Notes under the pieces: model-generated
The model's database searches: none
The model's input: only the letters and a program-made list of their open reading frames with translations
Told to the model about the DNA's origin: nothing
Part shown: piece by piece, positions 36,501 to 48,498 of the stretch
How positions within the stretch are numbered: the first letter of the stretch is position 1
Layout: each line of letters starts with the position of its first letter
Made by a program: the position numbers and the translations under genes
DNA from: Odobenus rosmarus divergens
Taxonomy: Eukaryota; Chordata; Mammalia; Carnivora; Odobenidae
Direction: 5' to 3'
DNA: 64,000 nt
NCBI RefSeq assembly: GCF_000321225.1
Contig: NW_004450277.1
Location: 2,844,234-2,908,233, forward strand

Positions 36501-39500
36501 CCCAGGGTCCTGGGATCGAGCCCCGCATCGGGCTCCCTGCTCAGCCGGAAGCCTGCTTCTCCCTCTTCCACTCCCCCTGCTTGTGTTCCCTCTCTCGCTG
36601 TGTCTCTCTCTGTCAAATAAATAGATGAAATCTTTAAAAAAAAAAAAGCATAAAAATGCTTTTTGGAGAATATCTGTTTTAAGGGTGAAAGTATATGAGT
36701 ATAATGAATGATATAAGAAAACTGGCATTCCATTAATCACCATGGTTTCCCACAATGAGTCAGTGGATTTGATACAATGGTCATATGCATATTTTACGTG
36801 AAATGAAGGGAAAAGGCATACCATGTTTAAATCTGTCAGGAACCCATCTAGAAAATGCCAAAGCCCTTTTCAGTGGAAATATGTGTGTCCCAACCCTAGC
36901 TGCACATCAGAACCACCTGGGGAAGCTTTTACAAATCCTGATGGAGATTCTAATGTGATGGGGCTGGGCAGGGGCTTAGTATCCCAGAGAATTCTAGCTG
37001 GTTTCCTGGAGGATTCTAATGCATAGTCAGGGTTGAGAGCCACTGGTGAAAGTGAAAGAAGGGGAATTGTGAGAAACAATGCCAAGGTTGTCAGCAACAC
37101 CTTTCCCATGAGGAACACGCTAGCCCTTGGGAGCGAATGCTGGGGGTCTCCGAGCCCAAGTCCTCCAACCCTGGGTTCTGGGTTGGCAGAGCAGTTAGAA
37201 GCAGCGAATGGGTTTTTCATAGAAAAAGTTAACTGTTCATGGAAAACTTTCATAGAAAAAGTTTCTCAAAGTGCACTGTCCTTTCTCAAGAGTAGCAGTG
37301 GGTGGTTAACCAGAAGATTCTTTCACTGGGGATATTGTATCTAAGATAAATGACAAAATCTCAGCACACTGACCTAGAAAATGGGCCGCCTAGAGCAGAG
37401 AACAAGACTCTGGGTTTTGGGTTTTTTTTTAAAGATTTATTTATTTATTTGAGAGAGAGAGAGCATGAGCAGGAGGGGCTGAGGGGGAGGGAGAGAGAAT
37501 CCCAGCTAGAACCCGCGCTGAGTGCTGAGCCCGACATGGGGCTCGATCTCACAACCCTGAGATCACGAGCTGAGCCAAAACCAACTACGCCACCCAGGTG
37601 TCGGAGAACAAGACTCTTGAGTCCCACGAGCAAGTGAGTCAGAGGTTTAACCTCCTCCTTAAGCAAAACAGGCGAGGCCAGGATTACGTGAGGCCAGGGT
37701 TTCTTACCTTTCACATTATCGACATTCAGGTCATAGAATTCCTTGTTGTGGGAGCTGTCCTACATGCTGTGGGGTGTTTAGTGGCATCCCTGGCCTCTAG
37801 CCACTAGATGCCAATAACACCTCCCCCAAGTTGTGACAACTAAAAGCGTCTCCAGAAATTTCCAAATATCTCCTAGGCAAAAGAATCAGCCCCTGCTAAG
37901 AACTGCTAGCAGTTTTAGGGAAAGAAGAGCTCAGTAGGCAAAGGGATGTGTTGGAGCTAAAAACCCACAAAAGGCACAGAGATTGTTCACGAGTCTGGCT
38001 GGGTCTGCCTTGCCTGCCCCGTTCTAGAGTCCGACGTGCAGAAGGAACTCAGTCAACTAAGTAAGTGAATGAAGAAATGCATTCTCCATTTCCCTCTTAC
38101 GGAAAACATGGGCTCTCGTGAACAGGACAAGGAGTCCGATGGGGAGGGCAGCTGGCCGGGAAGGTGCCCCCTGGGCATAGGGTAAGGGACAAACCATTGC
38201 AAAAGAACCCAGGTGATGCCGGGGGCCGGGGTGGGCTCTGAACGGCAGGGATGGCTGGCGGAGTTTTTTGTTGTTGTTGTTGTTGTTGGGGTTTTTTTTA
38301 AGATTTTTAAGACACAACACCAAGCCCTCGATCCCATGGACAAAAGCCTGGCTGGCCATGGACGCATGGGCTCAGGCTGGGTGGGCCAGGCACGGGTCGC
38401 TGTGGAGCTGCGTTCTGGCCCCCTGATCATGGAGCCTCTGTATTTGTGTTGTTGCAGCTGTGTCCCATGATCCAGGCGGCCTTTGAGGACATGCATGCGG
38501 ACCTCCTGCACCTGGTGAGGGGTAGGTACTCTGCTGTCTCCCACCTTTTTCCTTTACTGCTGAGCCAGCCTCCACACCCTGGCTCTGCCCAGGAGAGGCC
38601 TCCCAGGTCAAGCCTGAGCAGCAACTTAGCCCAGCAGCAAGTGCAATGAGCATCCATGAATCCCTCCCAAAGATGAGCAGATAGGAATTCACCACATCTG
38701 TGACTTCACAAGGACCTACTATGTGCAAGTTTCTATGTGAGTCAGATTTCCCAGTTCAAATCCCAGCTCTGCCATTGACTTGCTCTGTCACTTTGGGAAA
38801 GCCACTCCACCTCCTTCTCCTCAGTTGCCTCATCTGTAAAATGGGGTTTCTACACCCCTACATCACAAGATTGTTAGTGAGGATTATTTCCAGGGAGTTT
38901 CCAGGCACATAGGCGCTCTGCCCGCACAGCGAAGGGCTTACAAACAAGAACTGAATGGATGAACGAATGAATGTGTGGATGAGACAGCAGTTACTGTGGG
39001 CTGTTAGAAAAGAGAAAACAGGGGAAGATGCAAGATGTGTGCTCAGGAAGGTGACCATTTCTCCCTCCCCAAGAGTAGCAGGGTTGGGCGGACTCAGGCT
39101 TCTGCCCTGACCTCACAACTGTGCTGTGCTCAGAGGTCTCAGAGTGGGAATTAGCAGGAAGAAGAAAATGCTACCATCCACTATTTCGGGATCTGAAGAA
39201 GCTCACTCAGAGGGTGACCAGGGTAGAGGGGAAGAGGAGAATGGAATCAGTATGCGGTGAGCACCCAAAGAGCTCCTACTGGGCTGGGTCTCAGATAACT
39301 CCATGAAGTAGCCATCATTGCTCCACTTCACAGAGAAGAAAGCTGAGGCTCAGAGAAACTAAGTCATTTGTCCAAGTTCACAGAGGAAATTAGTGATAGG
39401 AGAAGGCTTGAACCCACTTCTGCAAGTTCCAAGTCTGGTGTAATTCAGATATGAGCCAACTTAAATAGGGACCAGTCCTGCACAACCCACGAGGCAGGTA

Positions 39501-42500
39501 TTACTATGGTATCCACCCCTATTTTAAGATGAGAAAATCGAGGTTCAGAGGTAGGAATAGAGTAGCCAAGGCTACTGGGGCTCGAACAGAAGTCTGTCTG
39601 GCTCCTGTGCTCCTCAGGGGCAGGGCAGGAAGTCTCCCCAGGGGAGCAGGTGGTCCAAGGATTCACTCCCTGCCTGTCCCTGAACCTCTCTCCCCGCAGC
39701 CCTCCCCAATCTCGGCCCAGGAGCCAGGGCAGGTGAGACACCACTGCCACCTGGCGGCCAAGTGGGGAATCCTCAGGCGAACACAAGCGATCCAATGCAC
39801 AGATGGGCGCGCACCAGGTACTCTGTCCTGGTGAGGGGTGCAGATCACGGTCCCCTGGAGGAGGTAGAGAGTTATAAACAATAGTACAGTCTTGTTCCAA
39901 ACCAGGACCTTGGCATCAGACCGACTGGGCTCAAATCTGTTCACAATATGACCTTGAGCAAGTCATTTTGCATTTCTGAGCCTCTTTCTCCATCTGTAAA
40001 ATGAGGGTAATAATAGAACCCACCCCCTAAGGTTATTGTGAAGACTAAGTAAGTGTAAAGTGTAAGTGTAAAGGTTTAATACAGCACATGGAGCTTGACA
40101 GATGCTCAATAAATGTCATTCTCATCATCATTCTCATTGTCAACATCATTATTCCTTCTCTTCCCTACCAACCCCCAGGCAATAATGCAGCTCCAGCCAA
40201 AAGCAGCCCCCAAAGCGCCCCATCCAATACTGCCCTCCTCCCTCACAGAACTTTCTTCTTGTCCCCGAGCAGTGCCTGTTTCCCTCGGCTCTGACCGCCT
40301 GGAGTTTGACCTTCTGTCTCCTGCCATCAAGGGTAATGTCATCCAGCTCGAGCTGGGGGTGAGTGTCATGGGACCTCAAAAGGAAAGTGGAGACACCACT
40401 GTCCTTCTCTGACTGCCAAGGATCAGATACCAGGGGTCTGTTTTAGGGGAGAAAACACCACTCACGGTTAGGACACACAGGCTGATTTAGGAACTCAACG
40501 GGCCGAACCTGTCCCATGTAAACCATCCTGATGGAGGAACCCCAGCAGGTGGAATCCAAGGGCAACACACAGAGCATCGGCCCCAGTGATCTGGCCTCCA
40601 CCTCTGGTTTCCCCAGTCAGAGGCCAGCATATGCACTGGGGCTCTTGGCCTTCCTCTCAGGCGAGCCCCTGCCAAACCCCAAATATATGATGACCTTGAA
40701 ACTAGAGTCCAGGATCAAGACCCATCCCTGGAGATCACACAGACCTGAGTGTCTCTCCCAGCTTCACAACTCCGTGGCTGTGTAACTTTGGGCAAGTTCT
40801 GTCACTTCTCTGAGCTTCAGTTTCCTCATCTGTAAATGCGACAGTCCTAGTCACCAAGGGGAAGACAGAGTGAGGCTGCACAGGGCCTGGCAGGCAGCAG
40901 GAGCCAGAAACTGTCAGCACTCTGTGAAATGTGGGGCCGCACGCTTATACTGGGGCTGGGTTCCCTGAAGGACCAGGCGAACCTGGACAGCGGGAGGCCC
41001 AGCGCAGTTTTCATGGATCCTTTGGGAAACGGCAGCAATCAAACATTTTCATCAATTTTGTTGCAATTTTGAATTTTCCCTTCATCCAAAGGGTTCGTGA
41101 GGTATATGAGAAGTCAAAACCTAAATGCCAAAGAGACATCTAGGTTTTAAAAAATCAGACTGAGGGGTGCTGGTGGAGTAGATGTTGCCAGCCACGTGAG
41201 ATCACTCATCACCTCAGGGAAGGCACTGAATTCCAGGCTAAGCTTCCTGTCAGCAAAGGCACAAAGGGAAACAGGCTGAATGGTGTCATTTTCTTCTAGG
41301 TCATTATTGGGTAAGTTTTTGGAGTTAAGGTCCCCAGCCAACTGTCTGCTTTGTGTCTTCTTAGGCCAAGTTGTTGAACTCCCATGGAGACGTAACCAAG
41401 TGGTTCAACAAGTCTGCAATTTCCCTAACGGTGCCCTACCTGGACAGCACCCCCTTCAGCCTCACTGTGAGGCAGGATGTGGTGAACGCTGCAGTAACTG
41501 CCTTGCTTCCTCCAGAGGAACTCGTAGTCCTGTTGGACTATGTGGTAAGTCTCAGCATGAGAGGATGGGGCCCCCTCTGTGGCATCATGGGAATTTCCTG
41601 AATCAAGGGGGCTCAAGGACTGCCCTAAGCCTCTGAGCAGTAATCCCCTGTCAGGCTCAGCTTAAATCCCTCTAGTAATAGAGAGCTCACTCCCTCCTCT
41701 CAGACCCTGCCTCTGACATAGAGCTCTAAAGCTGCAAATTTCCTTGTAACATCCAGCGCCAGTCCTATGTCTGCCCTCTGGAACCTGATACACCTGCTTC
41801 CTCTACCAAATAATGGGCCAAAGGGCATCTTAGATAGTGAGTGGTCTAAGGATAGCAGTCGTGCCCCCCCGTCCACTGTGGGACCCATGGCAGACATCAC
41901 TAATCAATCAGGATCCTCCTTACTAGTGAGCCTAGATGCCGACATGGTCTCGGAATCAACCCAGCACAGCAGACAACCACCACCAGTCAACTGGAGTGTG
42001 CCACCTCCTCTAGAGTGACCAATGGGGAAACTGAGGCCCAGAGGGGGAAAGGGGTGGCCCAAAGTTAGTATGATGAGAAAAGGGGAATGGTCACCGGCAA
42101 CCACATTCATGACTATAGTAAGAATTGGCTCACGTCTCCATGTCCTCGGGGAGCGGGGAGCTGCCCAAGACCCACAACCACCAACAACCTGCAGTAAAAG
42201 TCCAGGCCGGTGAGGACCCCACCCCCCACAGCAGTTGACACAAGGGCTGGTTTCCACCAGGGACAGTCAGGCCCACCCAGCTTTTCTGGGGTCCTGGAGA
42301 TCCGGGCAGTGGGCAGCTGGAAGTGCGTCTCCCCTCTCCCCTCAGGCTGACCTGCTCTGCCTTCCCCTCAGCTTCCTGAGCTGGCCCACCGGTTGAAGTC
42401 AAACATCAAGGTGATCAGTGAACAGGTTGGTCCACTTGCCATCTGCAGTGCTTGCTGTGGTCTGTCCACTGACCCCTGGGGAGTGAAATACGTGTAGGAC

Positions 42501-45500
42501 TGCTCTGTTTCCTTCCAGCACTGGCATCTGCTGCCCTCACAGGGGTTTCAGGCTAACAGGGCAGTGCGACCTGGATCAAGTACACAGATGCGATTTCTGC
42601 TACAAGTGTGATGACAGGGGATAGATTCTAGGGGTTGTGTGGGCATTATGGGGGCGCCTAACATAACCCGGGAAATGAGAGAGAGCTTCCCTGAAGAGAA
42701 GGGTATCCCAGACAGAGGGAGAAGCAAAACCAAAGGCTGTGAGATGGGGACAACAAAAATCCACTCCAAGATTGGAGAGAAGGACGGTGGCTGGAGCAGG
42801 AGAGGAAGGAGGGAGGCCAGGAGGGGGGCCAGGGGCCAGGCTGCAGGGGCTACATGGGGCCTGTGGGCCGTGGTGAGGCACTTGGGAGGCATCCCACGGA
42901 TCTGATGTCCTTCCAGGCTGCGAATCAGCTGGGGCCCACACAGATAGTGAAGATCCTAACCCGGCAGACCCCAGAGCTCCTTCTGGACCAGGGCAGTGCC
43001 AAGGTGGCCCAGTTGATCGTGCTGGAAGTCTTCGCCACCAATGAAGCCCACCACCCCTTCTTTACCCTGGGCATCGTGAGTTCAACTATCTGTGGCATGA
43101 GCAGCCACCTGGGGGACCCTCCTGTTCACTGTTCCTGTTCACCCCTCTTGCTTTCCTAACCGTTTCCACCACTCTTGTCACCCAGTTGGAGGCCCATCTC
43201 TGGTTCTGTGACTTTATTAGTTAGGCTCTCTGGGCAGACACTTAATTCACATGCACAGAAGGAATTGTACTCGCTCATATAACTAAGAAGTCCAGATGGT
43301 CTAGCTTCAAAAATAGCTGGATCCAGGTGCTCAAACAATGTCATCTTCACTCTTCTCTTCCCATCTGGCAACTTTGTTTTCCTATGTACTGCCTTCATCC
43401 TCAGAGAGATTAGCCCCTCATGGAAGTGCCCCAAGCTGATAATATCCTATCAGGTTGGCAACATCAGCTGGAAGAGCCTTTCTCCCCGTCTGCTTGACAC
43501 AATCCCTGAAAGAAACGGGCTTCTCTCATTGCAGGAAGCCAGCTCAGAAGCCCAGTTTTACACCAAAGACGACCGACTTATGCTCAACTTTAATGAAATC
43601 AGGTAAACATGTAAATCATTGTCTCACCTTGTGACCAGTGGGTTGCTTTAAAACACCGAGTGTTTCGAACCTCTGGGGTATGAGCATGGAGTAAAGGCTA
43701 CTCTGGAACGTGCAGAAAGGTGACCTAGTCTGGACTGTCCCACTTTGGGGACCAAACATCAGAGAAAGGGAAGGAAAGAAGAGTGGTTTTGCAGCAGCCT
43801 TCAAACAGGCTGACTTTGGCCATGGGAACAGCATGCCCAGCACCATCCCCTCAGCCCATCCTGGAGGACTCCAAGACAGTGGCAGTGACCGTCAACCCAG
43901 ATGCTGACCCCATGAGCCCAGCCAGGAAGCACAGCTCTCCAGCTGCCTTTTGCCCCTCTGCCCACCTTCTCCACACATCCCACAGCACTCCTGCTACCCC
44001 AAAGGGAGTTCAGGGGTTGCAAACTGGAGCCTCATGGGATAAATCAAACCCTACATTGTAGGTGCTCCTTAAATAGTTGTTGAATGAATGAATGAATGAA
44101 TGAGCGAGCCTCTGAGAGGCCATCCTCAAGGGCATCTTCCTTTGCAGCTCTGATTGGATCCACTTGATGAACTCAGGCATTGGCCTGTTCAGCGTGAGTA
44201 TTCACAGATTATCCCTGGGGCACGGGGGCAGCCCAGGATGGTCCATTTAAAAAAAGAGACATTGACCAAGATTTGCTTGGAACAAGGTCACCCTAGGCAG
44301 CCCCATGGTGGGCTGGCCAGCCTCCACATTATCAGCCACAAAGTCCAACCTCCCCACTCTGGCGTTTACTGAGCACCTACTATATGCCGGACACAGCTGA
44401 GAACACATGCGTGCTTATAGATACACAGCTACACGTTCACTTTTCTTCTGTAACATCTTGATTCTTAATGAGAAAACATATCCTTTCCCTTTTTGCAAAT
44501 CTCATTTTGCTCATGTACACTCATCTCAGTGACCCTGGACAGCCCCTTCCCTCTGGTCCTCCATTTCCCCAGCTGTGTTAGAGTGGATCAGAGATCCCAG
44601 ACTGGCTGAATCCTGTCTTCTGCCATGGTTTTTGTTTTGTTTTGTTTTTGGTCCACATGTTTTGTGGATTTTTTTTTGTTTTGTTTTTTGGGGTTTTTTT
44701 GTGGGTTTTTTTTTTTTTTTGGCTAATTTTTAAGTGGAGAGGTTCCCGCATGAAACAGAACTTTGACTTCACTGGAGAAGTCAAAACTCAGGAAACAGGG
44801 TGAAATTCCCTCAGGGCAAATTCAGCTAGAACACAGCAGTGGAGCCCCTGAGGGTGGGGGGTGCATCCCTCTAATGCTCCCCAACACCCGCCCCCATGCC
44901 CTGGGACTCAGGGCCCAGCAGGATTTGTACTGGCCCCGGCCTGGCTAGTCCCAGGAACCCTCAGCTCCGACTGGCAGGAGCCTGGGATTCCAGCATCTCC
45001 CTGGCTGCTCTGGCCAAGGGGCAGGGCTTGGGGGACTTTGGATCCTCAGCCAGGGTAACAGTGCCCCTCTCTTTTACAGCCTGAACTTCTGAGAAACATC
45101 ACCACTGAGATCCTCGTCTCTATCCTACTGCCAAACCAGAACGGTGCGTCCCTTTGCTAGCCATCCCCCATTCCCCCAGGCTTTGACGGTGGGTGCTTCA
45201 CTCCTCCTGCCTGTGTCTCACTTTCCATCCATCCTCAGAGCCTACTCCAAATTCTACCTCCTCCAGGAAGCCTTCCCGGTCGCCCAACTAGAAATGACCT
45301 CTTCCATCTCCAACTTCCCTGGCCGGTTCCTTTACTAGTGCCAAAACCTAGGCATGCAAAGGTGAACCAGGCAATGGCCCCACCTCACAGGGCTGACGGC
45401 GGGAGAGAGACAGAGGTGTAAACAGACAGCTAGAGCACACTCGAGGTGCCTCAGGGAGACTTGGGTTCAAGGGCTGATTCCCCTTCTTGTTGGCTACCTG

Positions 45501-48370
45501 GCCTTGAACAAGCTGCCTTATCATGCTAACTCAGTTTCTGCATCTGTAAAATGGGAAAATAAAAGTACCTTCCTCCGGCACATAAAGGAGACGATGTTTA
45601 TAAGGGGCTGAAGGAGGAGCCTGGCACAGTTGGGTCTCAACATCTCTTAACCATTGCTGATGTTTGCGTTGTTATTTGTGTTACTGGTGGAGGAAGCTGA
45701 CAGAAATGGTAGACGTAGTCTAATTAAGCCCCCCGTTGCGGGGGTGGGGAGAATTAGTAACCTACGCCAACTGCATCTTTTTCACTTATTTTATTAGAGT
45801 AGGAAATCTCAATGTATAGACACCTCTGTTGTGAATGACAGGAGCCCCTGATGGTTCTTTAGCAGAAGTGTGAGAGGAGTGAGGGGTGCCCTTGGGAGCG
45901 GCCAGCAGCTCGTGCTGGAAGCACAGGGCGGGGAGATGAGGCTGGGGGGCGGTGCTGGGGTCAGAGCACAACTGAGCAGAGGCAGGAGGGACAGTCCAAA
46001 CTGGGTGTGCTGGGCCCCGAGTTCCCTGCCCAGGCCTGCTCAATCCCACCCCAAGCCCAGCGGTCTCTGACCACATTTATTATTTCAGGCAAATTAAGAT
46101 CCGGGATCCCAATATCAATGGTGAAGGCCTGGGGATTCAAGGAAGCTTCATCCTTTCTTACCAAGGTGAGTGGTGTTAAACGTCCTGCCCCAGGGAAGGC
46201 ACAGTTGCTGGGGGAGTTCTGGGCTGGGAGGCAGGGCCTGCACTCCAATGCTGACCCAGCCGGTCACTCATGGGGGGACCCTGGACCAGCCCCTTCTTTT
46301 CTCTGGACCTCACTTCCTCATGACTGTCCTAGCCTGGGGAGCTTTCCCCTCCAGCCCTCCCCAGTCTACCTGTTATTCATTCATTCACTTGTTCCTTCAT
46401 TCAGTAAGGCCTGGCCCACGGTAAGTGCTCAAGACACAGTCGCTGAGCATCGACCCTCCTTGACAGCTGTTAGGGAGGGGGGCTGTAGCAGCATCACTCC
46501 CACCCCCCAAATATTAGCATTAATAGTACTCAATAGCCCATCATTGTTTTGTGCCACTGAACAGCATCTTGTTCAGTCTTCACACCCATCGATGTGGCAG
46601 ATCCTGCTGTAATCCCCATTTTACAGAGAGGGAAACTGAGACTCAAAAACGGCAAATCCACTTCCAAGGACACGCATGCATTAGGTGGCAAAGTTGGGAT
46701 TCGCACTCCGCACCTGCCCTCATAACACCTGCTTTGGGCCCCAACTTCTGCAGGAGCCAATGACAGTGAGGTGGGCCCGTCTCAGTCAGCCAGCCAGCAG
46801 GTATTTGCTAAGCACCTGCTATATACCAGGCACCAACCACAACAGTGAAAAAAACCCCTACCTTCTTGAAGTTTCTAGTCCACTCTAGGTAGGGGAGACA
46901 TTGAAAGTAGAATTATTTAGAATTAAGAAAACCCACAGGTGATTGCCTACCCTTCCATGGCCAAGGTGTCCAACCCAGGACAGAAGGCACTTTGGGCCAA
47001 ACTTTAACTTGTATTAGTCCTGATTTGCCCAAAGCTGTGGATTGGTATCACTGACTTCCTGAGCTGTTTCATTCTGGAGAAATTCGGAGAGGAAAGGAAG
47101 TCTCAAAAATGCCTCCCTACACCACGAGGTCACATTCGGTGGAAGGGTAGGAGGCTTTGTTAACTAGCTTCAAAGGCAAGTCGATGTATGACTTAATATC
47201 AGTGGCCCACTCTCAAAATCTGTGTCCACCCTTCAGCTGGCTGTGATGGAGAATAATGAGAACAGTGCTGTGGACAGTACAGAGAGAGGCTGAAAGTCAA
47301 CACTCGGGAACCAGAGCACCACTGCAATCCCGCCTCTGCCTCTCTCTAGCCATGACCTCAGGCAGGTCCTCTGGCCTGAGCCCAGCTTCCTCCATAAAAC
47401 CCAGCCGCTATATGAATACACGGGTCATACCCTAATGGACTACATTACAATGATCCAGTTATAATATAAGCAGTTTATCTAAAATCCATGGTACACTTGA
47501 TTCATGTTGGATGAACAAGTGTCCATACAACTGGATGGCTAGAGCTTGGTTTATTTCACATATCTCTTATGAAGGGGCATTTAGCTACTTTCCTCCATTT
47601 TTTTTTTTTTTACTCAGCTTGCATTGCATAATCCATCATTTGCACTTTGGGTTGGAAAGGTATCCTGTCATTCTTTGGATCTGTTTCCAAGTTTCCTGTT
47701 TTGCTCTGTTCATTTATTTTGAGTTAGCAGCTCATTGATTTCCTTTTTATAGCTTTGTAATATATGTTTTAAAAGCTAGCTGAAGGAATGAATAAATGGA
47801 CAGATATGAGATAAAACAAGTATGGTTTAGATAGAGCTAATGGTAGAATCTAGATGCTTAGTATACAAGTGGTCACTGGGAAATTCTTCCCACTTTACTC
47901 TCTATTTAAAAATTATCATAATAAAATATTGGGGGAAATCTAATAGGTTAAGTTCCTTGCATCACACTTAGGTTCAAAAAAAAAAAAGCAGAGCACTGTT
48001 ATTAAAAAGTTAGCTGGCTGGGGCCCAGTGAATACAGCCAGGAATCTGCATTTTATGAAACCTCTTGGGGAGTTTTGGCGATCAGCTGGGCTTGAGGACA
48101 ACAGTCCTACACAATCCCCTCCTCTGCATGCAGATACTTTACCTGTACCCCAGACCCCTGCACCGCCTCACTGTTCACACACACACTCTACTCCTCTGAC
48201 CCTTCCAAGAATTCTGTGTGAGTGAGTTCAAGGTCATGATCCCCAGGTCCAGTGGCCACCCTGTGGAGGACCACCAGCATAAACCACATCAAGGCAGGAG
48301 CTAAAACACTGAATTTACTTTTTTCCTCCAACTCCAGGATTCCCTTGTGGTCACCCCAGCTGCCCCGTAG
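30679..48370 (+). CDS. BPIFB1: BPIFB1 (LPLUNC1), secreted two-domain BPI-fold protein
   Basis: Fifteen coding exons: 30679-30793, 31887-32028, 32717-32824, 33938-34087, 34823-34904, 38458-38521, 40273-40358, 41365-41544, 42372-42425, 42917-43075, 43535-43602, 44148-44193, 45080-45143, 46089-46165, 48338-48370. All have AG/GT borders and matching phases, giving 475 residues (human 484, from memory). The start [21 protein letters not shown] is a signal peptide, followed by [11 protein letters not shown]. Two BPI-type halves follow. The N-terminal half has the fold's disulphide Cys158 ([10 protein letters not shown]) and Cys201 (LCPMIQ). The C-terminal half starts around residue 225 ([16 protein letters not shown]). 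N-glycosylation sequons are NKS (264) and NIT (424). The protein is secreted by goblet cells and airway glands; the family binds lipid and LPS. The donors of exons 42372-42425 (GTTGGT) and 45080-45143 (GTGCGT) are weaker than usual. The reading ends ...TPAAP then TAG at 48368, earlier than in human. Confidence 0.95.
33456..33511 (+). repeat. (GT)28 microsatellite
   Basis: A pure GT dinucleotide run in BPIFB1 intron, adjacent to the tail side of the old SINEC at 33512-33672. It is long and uninterrupted, so probably polymorphic. Confidence 0.95.
33512..33672 (-). mobile_element. SINEC, degenerate, - orientation
   Basis: Reverse-complement older SINEC body: gaatcttaagcaggctccat, gagatcatgacctgagctga, then cgactgagccccccacgtgc. 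It has no clear A-tail; the GT run replaces it. Confidence 0.8.
35580..36060. repeat. AT-rich old repeat-like stretch, unidentified
   Basis: AT-rich intronic sequence of BPIFB1, between the 82-nt and 64-nt exons, with LINE-like text (tatatatatgccttccaatc). It contains no exon that I can support. Confidence 0.35.
36115..36316 (-). mobile_element. SINEC, older copy, - orientation
   Basis: Starts ttctttatttattttagaga and ends gagccacccagttgcccc. The target-site repeat taaaggtggacgtttctt / taaaggtgggagtttctt lies on both sides. The body is diverged (aaccaagagtccgacactta variant). Confidence 0.9.
36448..36646 (+). mobile_element. SINEC, + orientation
   Basis: Starts GGGCGCCTGGGTGGCTCAG and ends AAATCTTTAAAA. 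The flanks share agcataaa. Confidence 0.94.
36884..37043 (+). mobile_element. MER5A-like hAT-Charlie DNA transposon
   Basis: The left end (aaccctagctgcacatcaga, accacctgggg) and right end (gcatagtcagggttgagagc) form the imperfect terminal inverted repeats typical of MER5A. Confidence 0.85.
37421..37602 (-). mobile_element. SINEC, older copy, - orientation
   Basis: Starts tttttttttaaagatttat and ends aactacgccacccaggtg. The flanks repeat gagaacaagactct. Confidence 0.9.
37699..37915 (+). mobile_element. MER20 hAT-Charlie DNA transposon
   Basis: Near full-length MER20: ccagggtttcttacc, then tgttgtgggagctgtcctac, gtggcatccctggcctctag, gttgtgacaactaaaagcgt and agaactgc. It lies in the BPIFB1 intron about 540 bases upstream of the 38458 exon. 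Confidence 0.88.
38264..38300 (+). repeat. (TTG)n and poly(T) tract
   Basis: A ttgttgttgttgttgttg run followed by gggttttttttaagattttt, possibly the remnant of an antisense SINE tail. Confidence 0.7.
38750..38915 (-). repeat. MIR (antisense)
   Basis: aaatcccagctctgccattg, then agttgcctcatctgtaaaat and gattgttagtgaggattatt are in the antisense MIR order. Confidence 0.75.
39310..39450 (+). repeat. MIR
   Basis: Sense MIR core (cacagagaagaaagctgagg) with a downstream gttcacagaggaaattagtg run. A second fragment follows at 39500-39610. Confidence 0.7.
39925..40130 (-). repeat. MIR (antisense)
   Basis: tgaccttgagcaagtcattt, ccatctgtaaaatgagggta, aggttattgtgaagactaag and gatgctcaataaatgtcatt: an almost complete antisense copy, about 140 bases upstream of the BPIFB1 exon at 40273. 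Confidence 0.8.
45200..45340 (+). repeat. L2-like fragment
   Basis: ctactccaaattctacctcc followed by aggaagccttcccgg, typical of L2 3' sequence, in the intron after exon 45080-45143. An antisense MIR follows at about 45470-45670. Confidence 0.6.
46540..46745 (+). repeat. MIR
   Basis: Sense MIR: attttacagagagggaaact, then aggacacgcatgcattaggt and a gggattcgcactccgcacct-like tail. Confidence 0.75.
47765..47945 (+). repeat. old L1 3'-end fragment
   Basis: gagataaaacaagtatggtt, agaatctagatgcttagtat and a taaaatattgggggaaatc end match the old L1M-type 3' terminus. A sister copy is at 60105-60300. Confidence 0.7.
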
Positions 48371-48498
48371 ACCCCAGGACTGCTCTCCTCTCTCCCATGA
48401 AGACTTGGATGGTGGCCATCCGGGGTAGGCTGGGTCCCAGAGGGAGTATGTAGACCGTCTCTCCCTGCAATAAATAAATACTTGTCTGTGACTCCCAC
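48371..48498 (+). other. BPIFB1: BPIFB1 3' UTR and poly(A) signal
   Basis: Overlapping AATAAA signals lie at 48469-48474 and 48473-48478, so the end is expected around 48490-48500. The text agacttggatggtggccatc just after the ancestral stop position resembles the human 3' UTR as I remember it. An in-frame TGA at 48398 lies at about the place of the human stop codon. Confidence 0.8.

Noticed and set aside
44630..44725. T/G-rich tract that looked like an antisense SINE tail
   Set aside because: No SINE body follows on either side; it is only low-complexity sequence.
46007..46612. 201-codon open frame overlapping a BPIFB1 exon
   Set aside because: The true exon 46089-46165 is read in another frame that matches BPIFB1. 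The long frame runs through the donor into the intron.
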